Origin: Candidatus Krumholzibacteriota bacterium
Lineage (GTDB): Bacteria > Krumholzibacteriota > Krumholzibacteriia > Krumholzibacteriales > Krumholzibacteriaceae
Assembly (NCBI GenBank): GCA_030609325.1
Contig: JAUWCL010000012.1
Span: 1-64,000, forward strand
Length of the DNA: 64,000 nucleotides
Reading direction: 5' to 3'
Position 1 is the stretch's first letter; each line of letters opens with the position of its first letter. Of this stretch, positions 34,711-43,826 are shown piece by piece. The notes under the pieces were generated by a model. It searched no databases, had not been told where the DNA came from, and worked only from the letters and a program-made list of their open reading frames with translations. Both the position numbers and the translations under genes were made by a program.

Positions 34711-36669
34711 TCACTTGAGCAGGATCATCTTTCTCGACAGCGTTGTCTTGCCTGCGGTCAGCCGGTAGAAGTAGACGCCCGAAGCGACCGCGGCGCCGTG
34801 CATCTCGCGACCGTTCCAGTCGATGCTGTAATTCCCCTTCGCCTGTGTCTTGTCCACGAGCACCTTCACCCTGCGTCCCGTGACGTCGAATACCACGAGC
34901 CGCACGCGGCAGGTCTCGGGCAGGTAGTATCCGATGACCGTCCTCGGATTGAACGGGTTAGGCAGGTTCTGATGGAGGACCAGAGCCATCGCCGGCGTAG
35001 TGATCGGCCCTGTCTCGAAGAGTATCCTGCTCTCCGTGCCGCCTCTGTAAACGATGTTGTAGTAATAGGTGACGCCTGGCTCGCAGCTCCTGTCGACAAA
35101 CGAGAACGACAGGCCGTCCTCGATCAAGTCAACGGCCGGGATCTCCACGAATTCCTTCGTCGGTCCGTCAGCCCGGAAGATAAGGAATTCCACTCCTTCG
35201 TCTATCTCCGAGAGGATCCAGTCGATCCTGATGTCTGTTCCGCTCGTTTCGGCGGCATAGTTGTACAGCAGGGTAGCCGTCGGGATGTTCCCGTCGGCAT
35301 CGACCCTGTGGCTGTAGGCCTTTTCTGTGCCGCTGCGGCCGTCCGTCCAGGTCACGAACATACCGTTCGATCCGTCGGCGGAGATCGCTCCCGCGTGCTG
35401 GTTCCCCGAAGCCCCGCAGATCATCTCTCCGTCGGCCGTCCATAGCGGCGCTCCGTCCTGTCCGATGTTCTGGGCGCAGATGTCGATGTCTGCTGCGCCG
35501 CCGCGCTCATCGCCCCACGATATTAAGGCTCCGCCTGAGCCGTTGCTTGTTATCCTGACGTTATCCTGGTCGCCGGTCGCGCCGCATACGACGACGCCGT
35601 TTCCGGTCCACTGGGCCGCGCCGGCCGCACTGAGTTTCTGGGCGTAGATATCGGTGGAAGTCCCGCTGCGCCCGTCGAGCCACGTCACGATCGTCTCGCC
35701 TGAGCCGATATGTACGAGCCGGCATTCTGCCTGGTCATACAGCCAGGCGGAAACGGCCGTACCGAAGCCCCACTGTAGTTCGCCGCTCGAGTTAACCTTC
35801 TGGGCGAAGATATCAAAATCCATCGTGTTGCGCATGTCCGACCATGCGATGACCGCCCCGCCGGAGCCGTCCTCGACCACCTGGGGGGATACCTGGATCT
35901 GTCCGCTGTCGCAGATCACGATCCCGTCGGATGTCCATTGCGCGGCGCCGTTCGCGTCGAGCCTCTGGGCATAGATATCGTAGGTGCCGCTTCGGCGGTC
36001 CTGCCATGCTATGATCGCGCCGCCCGCTCCGTCGGATGCTATCGCGGGGGTCTGCTGATGCTGGTCCACTGAACAGACGGTTACGCCGTTGGCGGTCCAC
36101 TGGACGGCGCCGTTGGATGCTATCCTCTGAGCGAAGATGCCGTTGTAGAAGTTCCTTCTGTCGTGCCAGGTGATGATCGCGCCGCCCGCGCCGTCCGATA
36201 CTATTCCGCCCAGGACGAGGCCGGTCTGGCCCGTGCAGATCGCCACTCCATCGCTGGGCCACTGTATGTAGCCGATAGAGCTGAGTTTCTGTACGTAGAT
36301 GTCCAGCGAGCTGCCTGTACGCGCGTCCTGCCAGGCGATGATAGTACCGCCGGAACCGTCCGGTATGATCAGGGGTGCCGACTGCGAATTTGAGGCAGTG
36401 CAGACGGCCATTCCCGAGGGAAACCACCTGATCGTGCCGTCAGCCGTGACCCCCTGGGCGTAGATGTCGGTGTTGACCGTGGCGCGCGAGTCCCTCCAGA
36501 CGATCACCGCTCCGCCCGAGCCGTCTGCCGTGATTGCTGGAGAATCCTGGGCGCCGCTGGCCGATCCGAGCGGGATACCGTTCTCCGACCACTCGGCATG
36601 CAGCGCCGACACGCCGACAGATCCCGCGAGCACGACCAGTAAAACTGTTAACTTGATATATTTCAACAC
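34711..36669 (-). CDS. Secreted repeat protein with FlgD-like sorting domain
   Basis: 652 residues with signal peptide (LKYIKLTVLLVVLAGSVGVSALHA). At least eight repeats of about 50-60 residues follow, each built around 'DGSGGAIIAWQD.R....DIYAQ....G..QW...G'. They should fold as beta-propeller blades. After residue about 455 comes a fibronectin-like domain (TDIRIDWILSEIDEGVEFLIFRADG) and then the FlgD-like end (HQNLPNPFNPRTVIGYYLP, ASGVYFYRLTAGKTTLSRKMILLK). This C-terminal domain is thought to direct export or surface attachment in FCB-type bacteria. Ligand unknown. Confidence 0.88.
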   Translation of the reverse strand: MLKYIKLTVLLVVLAGSVGVSALHAEWSENGIPLGSASGAQDSPAITADGSGGAVIVWRDSRATVNTDIYAQGVTADGTIRWFPSGMAVCTASNSQSAPLIIPDGSGGTIIAWQDARTGSSLDIYVQKLSSIGYIQWPSDGVAICTGQTGLVLGGIVSDGAGGAIITWHDRRNFYNGIFAQRIASNGAVQWTANGVTVCSVDQHQQTPAIASDGAGGAIIAWQDRRSGTYDIYAQRLDANGAAQWTSDGIVICDSGQIQVSPQVVEDGSGGAVIAWSDMRNTMDFDIFAQKVNSSGELQWGFGTAVSAWLYDQAECRLVHIGSGETIVTWLDGRSGTSTDIYAQKLSAAGAAQWTGNGVVVCGATGDQDNVRITSNGSGGALISWGDERGGAADIDICAQNIGQDGAPLWTADGEMICGASGNQHAGAISADGSNGMFVTWTDGRSGTEKAYSHRVDADGNIPTATLLYNYAAETSGTDIRIDWILSEIDEGVEFLIFRADGPTKEFVEIPAVDLIEDGLSFSFVDRSCEPGVTYYYNIVYRGGTESRILFETGPITTPAMALVLHQNLPNPFNPRTVIGYYLPETCRVRLVVFDVTGRRVKVLVDKTQAKGNYSIDWNGREMHGAAVASGVYFYRLTAGKTTLSRKMILLK

Positions 36670-36811
36670 GAAACCCTCCCGGCTGCTGGTTCTGATATGC
36701 CGGTGGGATCTCGTGCAATAATAGTACCGATTATACGCAGTCCGGCCGAAAAAAGCAGTCTACACAGGTATTACGCCAGTTGCCGGACGAGGAATTGTCT
36801 CGGGAAGATCC

Positions 36812-38770
36812 TCAGGCGCCTGCCTGCTTCGATTTCGCCGCCACCCTGTACAGGTACCAGCCCAGGGCGCAGAAGATCGCCGCCGAGACGATCTGGCCGA
36901 GCCATGCGGGCGAGTAGTTTATCTGCAGGAACTTCGGCGTCCTCGATATGATCACCGCGATGACCGCTATCACCACTCCCAGCAGGCCTTCGCCGGCGAT
37001 AAAGCCCGAGCCGAGGAGGATGCCGTCGTCACCGGTGTTCCCGGCTCCCTCCTTGTCGCTCTTGTACTTCTTGTCGACCATGTGCCTGATGATCCCGCCG
37101 ATAAAGACCGGCGTCATCGTATTGAGGGGAAGGTAGACGCCGACGGCGAAGGGCAGGGGCGGGATCCTGAACAGCATTATCACCACGGAGAAAGCCGCAC
37201 CGATCCCCACAAGGTCCCATCTGAGGTTGCCGTCGAGCACCCCGTCCAGCACCGTTTTCATCAGGGTGGCCTGCGGGGCCGGCAGCTGTGCTGTGCCGAA
37301 TCCGTACGCCTTTCCGAGGTAAAATATGGCCAGGCAGACGAAGAATGCCGATCCCACCGCGCCGAGCAGCTCGCTGATCTGCTGCTTTCTCGGCGTGGCG
37401 CCGATAATATAACCGGTTTTAAGGTCCTGGGAGATGTCTCCCGCTATCGATGCGGCGATGCAGACGATGGTGCCGATCGTCAGCGCCGTAATTTTTCCGG
37501 TAAGATCTGTCCACCCGAGCAGCTTGAATATCAGCCCCACGCCGAGAAGGGTGACTATCGCCATGCCCGATGTCGGGTTGGATGACACGCCGATCATTCC
37601 CACGATCCGTGACGACACGGTAACGAAGCAGAAGGCGAATATCGCGATGGCGATCGCGCTGAAGAACCTCATTATGATATGAGTCTCATTTCCGATGATG
37701 CCCGGTATGAATGTCACGAGGAGGACGACGACCGAAACACCGAGAAGCACGTACTTAATCGAGAGGTCGCGTTCGGTCCGCAGCTTGCCCGAGTTGAGAA
37801 GGGCCGCGCTGGAGCGGAGCTCCTTTATCCCGATCTTGAGCGAGCCGACCATGGTCGGAATCGACTTGATCACCGTTATGATGCCCGCAGCCGCTACGGC
37901 GCCTGCGCCGATAATACGGATGTATCCGTCCCAGATCTGCTGAGGCGACAGCTCTCCGACCGTGGTGATTGCAGGGTCGAGTCCCTTGGACTGGAGGTAG
38001 ATCAGTGTGTTCGGCCAGATCTCCATTTCACCAAACTTCCAGGCTATGAACGGAATGAGCACGACCCACGAGATCAGGCCGCCTCCCACCATGATCGCGC
38101 CGATACGCCGGCCGAGTATGTATCCGACCCCCATGAGTGCCGGTGTAGTGGAGACCCCTATGACCGCTTTCTTTATCAGCGGAAGCTGTATCTGTACCTT
38201 GGACGGCCAGATATAGAGGAACGAGATCAGGCTCGTGTAGAGGGCGCCGATGCCGAGGCCCCTGAAAACGTTCACCGCCGAGGCCCCTCCCCCTCCTGTT
38301 GCGGCTATCAGCACCTCGGCGCTGGCCGTTCCCTCCGGATAGGGCAGGGTCTTGTGCTCTTTCACTATCAGGAAGTTCCTCAGCGGGATCATGAAGAGGA
38401 CCCCGAGCACACCGCCGCATACGGCGAGCAGTGTTATCTGGAGCAGGGGCGCATCGTATCCCCACAGGAAGAGGGCCGGTATCGTGAATATCAATCCTGA
38501 AGCGAGCGAGGAACTGGCCGAGCCGGTAGTCTGGGATATGTTGCATTCGAGGATCGTCGACTTGCCGAACAGCGGCGTCAGAATCCTGAGGATCGCCACA
38601 GAGACGACCGCCAGGGGGATCGCCGTACTTATCGTAAGTCCCACCCTCAGACCAAGGTAGGCGTTGGCGCTGCCGAAGATCGCCCCCAGTATCACGCCCA
38701 GGATGACCGTCTTCGGGCTGAAATCCATCATCTTTGTGTCGGCGGAAACATACGGTACGTGTTCACTCAC
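36812..38770 (-). CDS. OPT-family oligopeptide transporter
   Basis: 652 residues and about 14-16 helices. N-terminal FSPKTVILGVILGAIFGSANAYLGLRVGLTIS and TLPYPEGTASAEVLIA are characteristic of the OPT (oligopeptide/siderophore) family, here of the bacterial type. Such carriers import peptides or metal chelates with protons. The substrate cannot be read from sequence. It is a single-gene unit. Confidence 0.93.
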   Translation of the reverse strand: MSEHVPYVSADTKMMDFSPKTVILGVILGAIFGSANAYLGLRVGLTISTAIPLAVVSVAILRILTPLFGKSTILECNISQTTGSASSSLASGLIFTIPALFLWGYDAPLLQITLLAVCGGVLGVLFMIPLRNFLIVKEHKTLPYPEGTASAEVLIAATGGGGASAVNVFRGLGIGALYTSLISFLYIWPSKVQIQLPLIKKAVIGVSTTPALMGVGYILGRRIGAIMVGGGLISWVVLIPFIAWKFGEMEIWPNTLIYLQSKGLDPAITTVGELSPQQIWDGYIRIIGAGAVAAAGIITVIKSIPTMVGSLKIGIKELRSSAALLNSGKLRTERDLSIKYVLLGVSVVVLLVTFIPGIIGNETHIIMRFFSAIAIAIFAFCFVTVSSRIVGMIGVSSNPTSGMAIVTLLGVGLIFKLLGWTDLTGKITALTIGTIVCIAASIAGDISQDLKTGYIIGATPRKQQISELLGAVGSAFFVCLAIFYLGKAYGFGTAQLPAPQATLMKTVLDGVLDGNLRWDLVGIGAAFSVVIMLFRIPPLPFAVGVYLPLNTMTPVFIGGIIRHMVDKKYKSDKEGAGNTGDDGILLGSGFIAGEGLLGVVIAVIAVIISRTPKFLQINYSPAWLGQIVSAAIFCALGWYLYRVAAKSKQAGA

Positions 38771-38925
38771 TATCCTCGATCTCCTTTCGCTCGCTCATCG
38801 CATCGACCTGTCGTATTACCATGACGTTCAGAAACATACTAATAGCAAAGACATTTCACGCATGCCAGATATTTTTCCGGGACATCAATTCCAGAAAATC
38901 GTAAATCGGAATATGATTTTCCCTC

Positions 38926-39093
38926 ATGAAGGTGATACTTGAGATATTCGATGACTCATGGCGCATAGCGCTCGAGGTGATCGACGGCTGGCGGGAACAG
39001 GGACACCAGGCGGAACCGTATTTGCTGAACTCAGGCGACTCCTTCTGTAAAACGGGCATCAACCGACGGATTCTTCCGCTTCCAGTGTATTGA
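38926..39093 (+). CDS. Possible small protein overlapping the Hdr gene end
   Basis: A 55-codon frame (KVILEIFDDSWRIALEVIDG, then WREQGHQAEPYLLNSGD) between two minus-strand genes, overlapping the Hdr-like gene by 35 bases. No clear ribosome site and no known family; the amino-acid make-up is protein-like but it may be a remnant. Confidence 0.25.
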   Translation: MKVILEIFDDSWRIALEVIDGWREQGHQAEPYLLNSGDSFCKTGINRRILPLPVY

Positions 39094-41125
39094 GCACGAG
39101 CTCTGCGATATCCACGACCTGCAGTGTGTCGTCCATGTCCATGATTTTGATCGAGTCGTCGAGCATCTGCATGCAGTACGGGCACGAGGTCACAATCGTG
39201 TCGGCTCCGGCGTCTCGTGCCTGTTTGACGCGCAGGTTGTTTATCCGTTCCCCCTCCTTGATATCCATCCAGAAGTGTCCCCCGCCGCCTCCACAGCACA
39301 TGCTTTTACTGGCATGCATCTTCATCTCGGTAACCCGGGCGCCGGGGATCGCCTTGAGCACCTCGCGCGGTGAATCGTAGATCTTCTGATACCTGCCGAG
39401 GTAGCATGGATCGTGGTATACGATGTGGCTGTCGCGGCCGTGCCGCGGCTTCAGCACACCGGCCCAGAGCATCTCGTGCAGGAACTCACTGTAGTGAACG
39501 ACATTGTAATGACCGCCGAACTGCGGGTACTCGTTCTTGAACACATTGTAGCAGTGCGGGCACGACACGAGTAAAATTCTGAATGTGCGGCTGTTCAGGA
39601 GTTCCACCTGTTCCTTCGCGATGGTCTGGAAGGTGTACTCCTGCCCGAGCACGCGGGCCGGATCCCCGCAGCATTTCTCATCGGCGCCGAGCACGGCAAA
39701 ATCGATGCCGCAACGCCGGAGAAGCACGGCTAGATCCGATGCTATCTTTCGCTTCGTCGGATCGAGCGACGTACAGCAACCGACCCAGTAGAGTATGTCG
39801 CACTCCTCGTTCGGGCCCACCACGGGCACTCCCAGTTCCGTTATCCAGTCGACCCGCTCCTCCTGGGGCCCGAACGGATTCCCCTGCGTTTCCAGTATCT
39901 TCAGAGCACTCGCGGCCTCCGAGGGGAGGCGTCCATGCATGACGACTTCGTTGCGCCTGATCTCTATCATCGTATCCACATGGTCGATGCAGGCGGGACA
40001 CACCTCCATGCACACCATGCATGTTCTGCAGTGCCAGATGAAATCTTCGTCGAATGCCGCTCCCACAATCCCACCGTTGTTTTCCCCGTCTTCGGGTTCC
40101 GCTGTTTTTCCCCCGTTGCCCGAGATTTTTCCCCGTTCCTTCTCGTACAGGAGATCCTTGCAGCTCAGGATGAACTGTTTCGGGGAGAATGGCAGGCCCG
40201 CGATATACGACGGGCACAGCTCCTCGCACCTGCCGCAGCCGATGCATGCATCGAGATCGAGTCTCTGTTTCCACGTCAGTTCATCGGTGGATTGAACGCC
40301 TATCCGGAATTGTTCCTCGTCGAAATCCTCATCCGATATCATCGCCTCGATGTCAAATCTCTTGAGTTTTCCCCGCGGCCCGAATTTGGCGAAGAAGATG
40401 TTCGCGGGGAGCGTGAGAATGTGAAAGAACTTCGTGTAGGGAATGGAAGCGATCCACACGAGGGCCAGAACGGTGTGTCCCCACCAGAGGAAGACATGAA
40501 TGGATGCAGCGTGCTGCGCGCCGGTCCCCGTGAAGAGGAGGCTGAAGAGATACCCAACCGGTGAGAGTGCGGGCCATGGGTCGCCCTCGACGGCCATACG
40601 GAGCCCTTCCGTGAGGAATCCGCTCACGACGATCAGGGCGATAATGAGGAGGGCCCAGGTGTCTCCGAATACGGTGTCGATGTATTTCGGTTTTTGCACG
40701 TAGCGGCGCAGTGCTGCCATGAGCAAGCCGATCAGGATGAAAAGCCCGCCGATGTCCGCCGCGAACGAGAGAAACAGATATATCCTGCCCCTGAAGAGAC
40801 TGGTGCCGAAATCGTAATCAAGCATGATCACGGCCGTCGTGATCACGAGGATGGCGAAGGAGTAGAAGATGAAGCTGTGAAACAGACCGGGGAAGAGCTT
40901 GCTGTTTACCTGGCGCTGGAGTGCGATCTCCTTGATCATGAAAACGAACCGTTTTCCAAAATCCGCGAGTCGCTCATTGTCCGATTTGCCCCTCTTCCAT
41001 ATCTTGATCCTGCCGATCAGGCCCCACACGAATACGATCAATGACACGGCGAACAGTGCATACATCAGCCAGTCGGGGGAGATGTTCCACATGATCTCGC
41101 GGGAGGCCTCGGAGAAATCAGTCAT
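39059..41125 (-). CDS. Membrane-bound heterodisulfide-reductase-like Fe-S oxidoreductase
   Basis: 688 residues. Five or six N-terminal helices form a NarI/HdrE-like cytochrome b-type domain (PGLFHSFIFYSFAILVITTAVI, HVFLWWGHTVLALVWI with candidate heme His residues). Two [4Fe-4S] motifs follow: CIGCGRCEELCP and CRTCMVCMEVCP. The C-terminal half has two CCG domains (KCCGDPARVLG; HDPCYLGRY with SMCCGGGGGHFW). This is the layout of membrane EtfAB:quinone oxidoreductase-type (HdrDE-like) proteins, which pass electrons from flavoproteins to menaquinone. EtfAB genes are not in the window, so the donor is inferred. Confidence 0.9.
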   Translation of the reverse strand: MTDFSEASREIMWNISPDWLMYALFAVSLIVFVWGLIGRIKIWKRGKSDNERLADFGKRFVFMIKEIALQRQVNSKLFPGLFHSFIFYSFAILVITTAVIMLDYDFGTSLFRGRIYLFLSFAADIGGLFILIGLLMAALRRYVQKPKYIDTVFGDTWALLIIALIVVSGFLTEGLRMAVEGDPWPALSPVGYLFSLLFTGTGAQHAASIHVFLWWGHTVLALVWIASIPYTKFFHILTLPANIFFAKFGPRGKLKRFDIEAMISDEDFDEEQFRIGVQSTDELTWKQRLDLDACIGCGRCEELCPSYIAGLPFSPKQFILSCKDLLYEKERGKISGNGGKTAEPEDGENNGGIVGAAFDEDFIWHCRTCMVCMEVCPACIDHVDTMIEIRRNEVVMHGRLPSEAASALKILETQGNPFGPQEERVDWITELGVPVVGPNEECDILYWVGCCTSLDPTKRKIASDLAVLLRRCGIDFAVLGADEKCCGDPARVLGQEYTFQTIAKEQVELLNSRTFRILLVSCPHCYNVFKNEYPQFGGHYNVVHYSEFLHEMLWAGVLKPRHGRDSHIVYHDPCYLGRYQKIYDSPREVLKAIPGARVTEMKMHASKSMCCGGGGGHFWMDIKEGERINNLRVKQARDAGADTIVTSCPYCMQMLDDSIKIMDMDDTLQVVDIAELVLNTLEAEESVG

Positions 41126-41224
41126 TCGATGTCCCTTTCAGTATGTGCGTCAAGAGTTCTGTGCGTTCACCCCGGCGGACGGCCGGGGGGCGGATTTCCA
41201 GGAAAGGACGGGAGAGCGATTCCA

Positions 41225-41698
41225 TCATGCCCTGTCCGTCACGAAATTGAGCCGTGCGGGCTTTTTGATCTTGAGCCTGACGCTCGCCCCGGCCGGTTTT
41301 TCAACTTTGAGCCCTTTGCGCACCGTACCGCTCCGGAGGTAATCCCTCGTCATCTGGGATACGCAATCCCACATTGTCGTGGTGGCTTCCATTGTGACCG
41401 ACTTGAGCCGCAGGATCGTGAGGAGTTCTTTCAGATTCGCCCAGTTTCTGGAGATGGTCCACACCCTCTCGACCAGTATGAGGTCATAGTCCCTCTTGTC
41501 CTCGAGCATCGCTTTCACGCCGGGTCTCGACAGAACATCCTCGTTGTAGATCTCGTCCTCGTAGAATCCAAGGATCTCGATACCGTTTTTTTCCGCATAA
41601 TCGATGATCTGCTGTTTCTGGTACTCGCGGGAAATGACATCCCCGGTCTGACCCAGAATTATGTCGCTGAAATAGGCGATTGCCTTTTTCTGCTTCAT
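41225..41698 (-). CDS. Resolvase-like N-terminal domain protein
   Basis: 157 residues from ATG 41698, which follows AAAGGAGG; the in-frame leader to 41737 is less likely. KKAIAYFSDIILG, SREYQKQQIIDYAEKNGIEILGFYEDE, RPGVKAMLEDKRDYDLILVERVWTISRNWANLKELL follow the serine-recombinase catalytic fold. The usual 'YxRVS' start is 'YFSDI' (Ser present, Arg missing) and the 'RlsR' region is altered to ERVWTISR. There is no recombinase zinc or HTH domain. It may be a non-recombining relative or a remnant. Confidence 0.65.
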   Translation of the reverse strand: MKQKKAIAYFSDIILGQTGDVISREYQKQQIIDYAEKNGIEILGFYEDEIYNEDVLSRPGVKAMLEDKRDYDLILVERVWTISRNWANLKELLTILRLKSVTMEATTTMWDCVSQMTRDYLRSGTVRKGLKVEKPAGASVRLKIKKPARLNFVTDRA

Positions 41699-41737
41699 GT
41701 TTTCCTCCTTTGAGCGTTTTGCGAATAGTGAGCGCAA

Positions 41738-42091
41738 GTTATTGTCCAGAATGTATAAATATTCATAAGTACAGATATTTAATGTAATTAGATTGTTCGA
41801 TGATATTTCCCGCGGGTAGATAAAGCGGCTATATGTATAAATTAGTTATACACCATGTATGCGTTTGGCCGTTCCAATCAACGGTGCCCTCGCGTAAGTG
41901 CTTAGAATTAATATAGTAATAAGAACAAGTGTTTTTAGGTATATGCTGTGCCGTATGTATTAAATAAAAATACATGTATACTATTTTTATACATTATTGC
42001 ATTGACATGTATCGTATGTACAGGAATAATCAGGAATTAAGAGCAATGAGGTGCAATTCGAATCGGTATGTTTAACCCGGGAGCGGAATCG
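41738..42091. promoter_or_regulatory. AT-rich regulatory region before the kinase gene
   Basis: A gene-free AT-rich stretch of some 350 bases. TTGACA at 42002-42007 and AATAAT at 42025-42030 (17-base spacer) form a plausible promoter for the kinase-regulator operon. ACATGTAT occurs at 41972 and again at 42005, 33 bases or three helical turns apart; the first lies in the perfect palindrome TACATGTA (41971-41978) and the second overlaps the -35 box. They may be binding sites for a repressor or the response regulator. Confidence 0.5.
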
Positions 42092-43815
42092 ATGAGAAGA
42101 ACGTTTGATCTGTTTTCACATGCACGGGAAATGCTGCGGAACATTTCATTCAGGACGCGTCTGATCACCGCCTTCTTCGTATTGATTATAAGCTCCGCCT
42201 CGGCCACCATCATGATCGGCAATACCGTTTTCGGCCGCAAGGTAGACGAGCTGGCCAGTTCAAAGGTGGCGGTCGACTTGAAGGTTGCCGAGCAGGTCTT
42301 CAATGCAAGACTCGAGAAGCTGCGGCTTCTCACGGTGGCGGCTTCGGGCAGGGAATGCTTCGCAAACGAATCATTCTGCAGGTTCTTACTGGAGGAAGTG
42401 CCCGAGGGAATCGCGGTCTTTTCAACGGGGGGCGGCGCCATCGCGTGCAGTTTCAGCAATAACGTGCATTCGGGTGGGGGAGCGGGGAAGGTAGAGATAT
42501 GCAACCCGGAGGATGGTGCACACGTATCGACCGGAATCGTCACGAAACAAATAAGAGCCGGCCGGATGACGAACATCCCACTGGCCGAACTCCATGAGAC
42601 TGTATTGATGAAGGGTACTGCCGTCGCATCCGTCATGGCTCTCGACCGATCGGACCTGCGTACGCTGGGGATTGAGGGTTCCTTTGAAAGGGAACTGTTT
42701 CTGTTCGCTGCCGCGCCGCTCGACGATGAAAGGGTGATGAGCATCGGGTACACACTGAACGGAAGAAACGGTCTCGTATCGTATATATTGGGTGAGGTGT
42801 CACCTGGGGGGGCAGTGGCAGCGCCGCCACAATCTACCTCGGAAATACCCGCATAGCGACAAACCTGGGAGAAAGTGTGATAGGAACCACCGCGGATCCC
42901 GAAGTGGTGGATGCCGTTATACGGAACGGGAGGCCCTACCGCGGAATCGCCACCATCCACGATATGAGCTACTATGCGGCATATTCCCCCCTCGAGGATT
43001 TTGCCGGCCGTGTGGTCGGCATGATCGAGCTCGGAAGGCTCGCAAGATCATTCAATACGATGGTCCGGGCGGTCAAGGAACGCGACATGATGCTGCGGGA
43101 GGTGACCGAAAGGCAGCTTTCCCGTGTCGAGAAACAGGTTTCCATCGGCCGGCTGGCGGCCGGCGTCGCCCACGAGATCAATAATCCGCTGACCGTTGTC
43201 CTTACACTTTCCCGGCTGATGCTCAAGCATGTGCCGGGGGACGATTCCCATCACGAGGATTTGACCATGATCGTGCAGGAGACGAGCCGCTGCCGGGACA
43301 TTGTCCGGAGCCTGCTCGATTTTGCCCGGGAGAGCCGGCTGCAGAAGGAGATCGTCGATGTGAATACGGTCGTCAAGGATACGCTGTTTCTTGCGAGCAA
43401 GTACAATGCTATGGAAGGCGTCAAGCTGGATCTCGAACTCTGCCTGGATCCTCTCGTCGTCGACATCGACACGAAACAGATGCAGCAGGTTTTCGCCAAC
43501 ATACTGCTCAACGCGGCGGAGGCCGCGGATGGGGAAAACGGTGAGATCACAATACGGACGGACGAGGATTCCTCCGGTGGATTCGCCACGATCTCCTTCA
43601 CTGACAATGGCAAGGGTATCTCGGAGGATCATATCGAGAAGGTGTTCGAGCCCTCCTTCACGAACAAGGAGAAGGGTACGGGGCTAGGTCTGTCGGTTTC
43701 TCTCGGTATCGTGAGAAGGCATGACGGGACCATTGAGATCGAGAGCGAGCCCGGCCGGGGGACAACGGTGATTGTTGTAATTCCCAAGGTCGATACCGTG
43801 AGACGCACAACATGA
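42092..43815 (+). pseudogene. Sensor histidine kinase, frameshifted at G7 and lacking TM2 and the start of HAMP
   Basis: ATG 42092 follows GGGAG. First frame (to 42856): a membrane helix (LITAFFVLIISSASATIMIG) and a periplasmic Cache-like sensor domain. The sequence continues in another frame (ATIYLGNTRIATNLGESVIG..., to 43815); one extra G in the tract 42806-42812 joins them into about 574 residues. The sensor end GRVVGMIELG runs directly into RLARSFNTMVRAVKERD, the tail of a HAMP domain, so the second helix and the HAMP start are missing. Kinase boxes are intact: GVAHEINNPL with the phospho-His, FANILLNAAEAA, DNGKGI, GTGLGL. It overlaps the regulator gene and would be its partner. Confidence 0.8.
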
Positions 43816-43826
43816 AGGAGTGCCGA

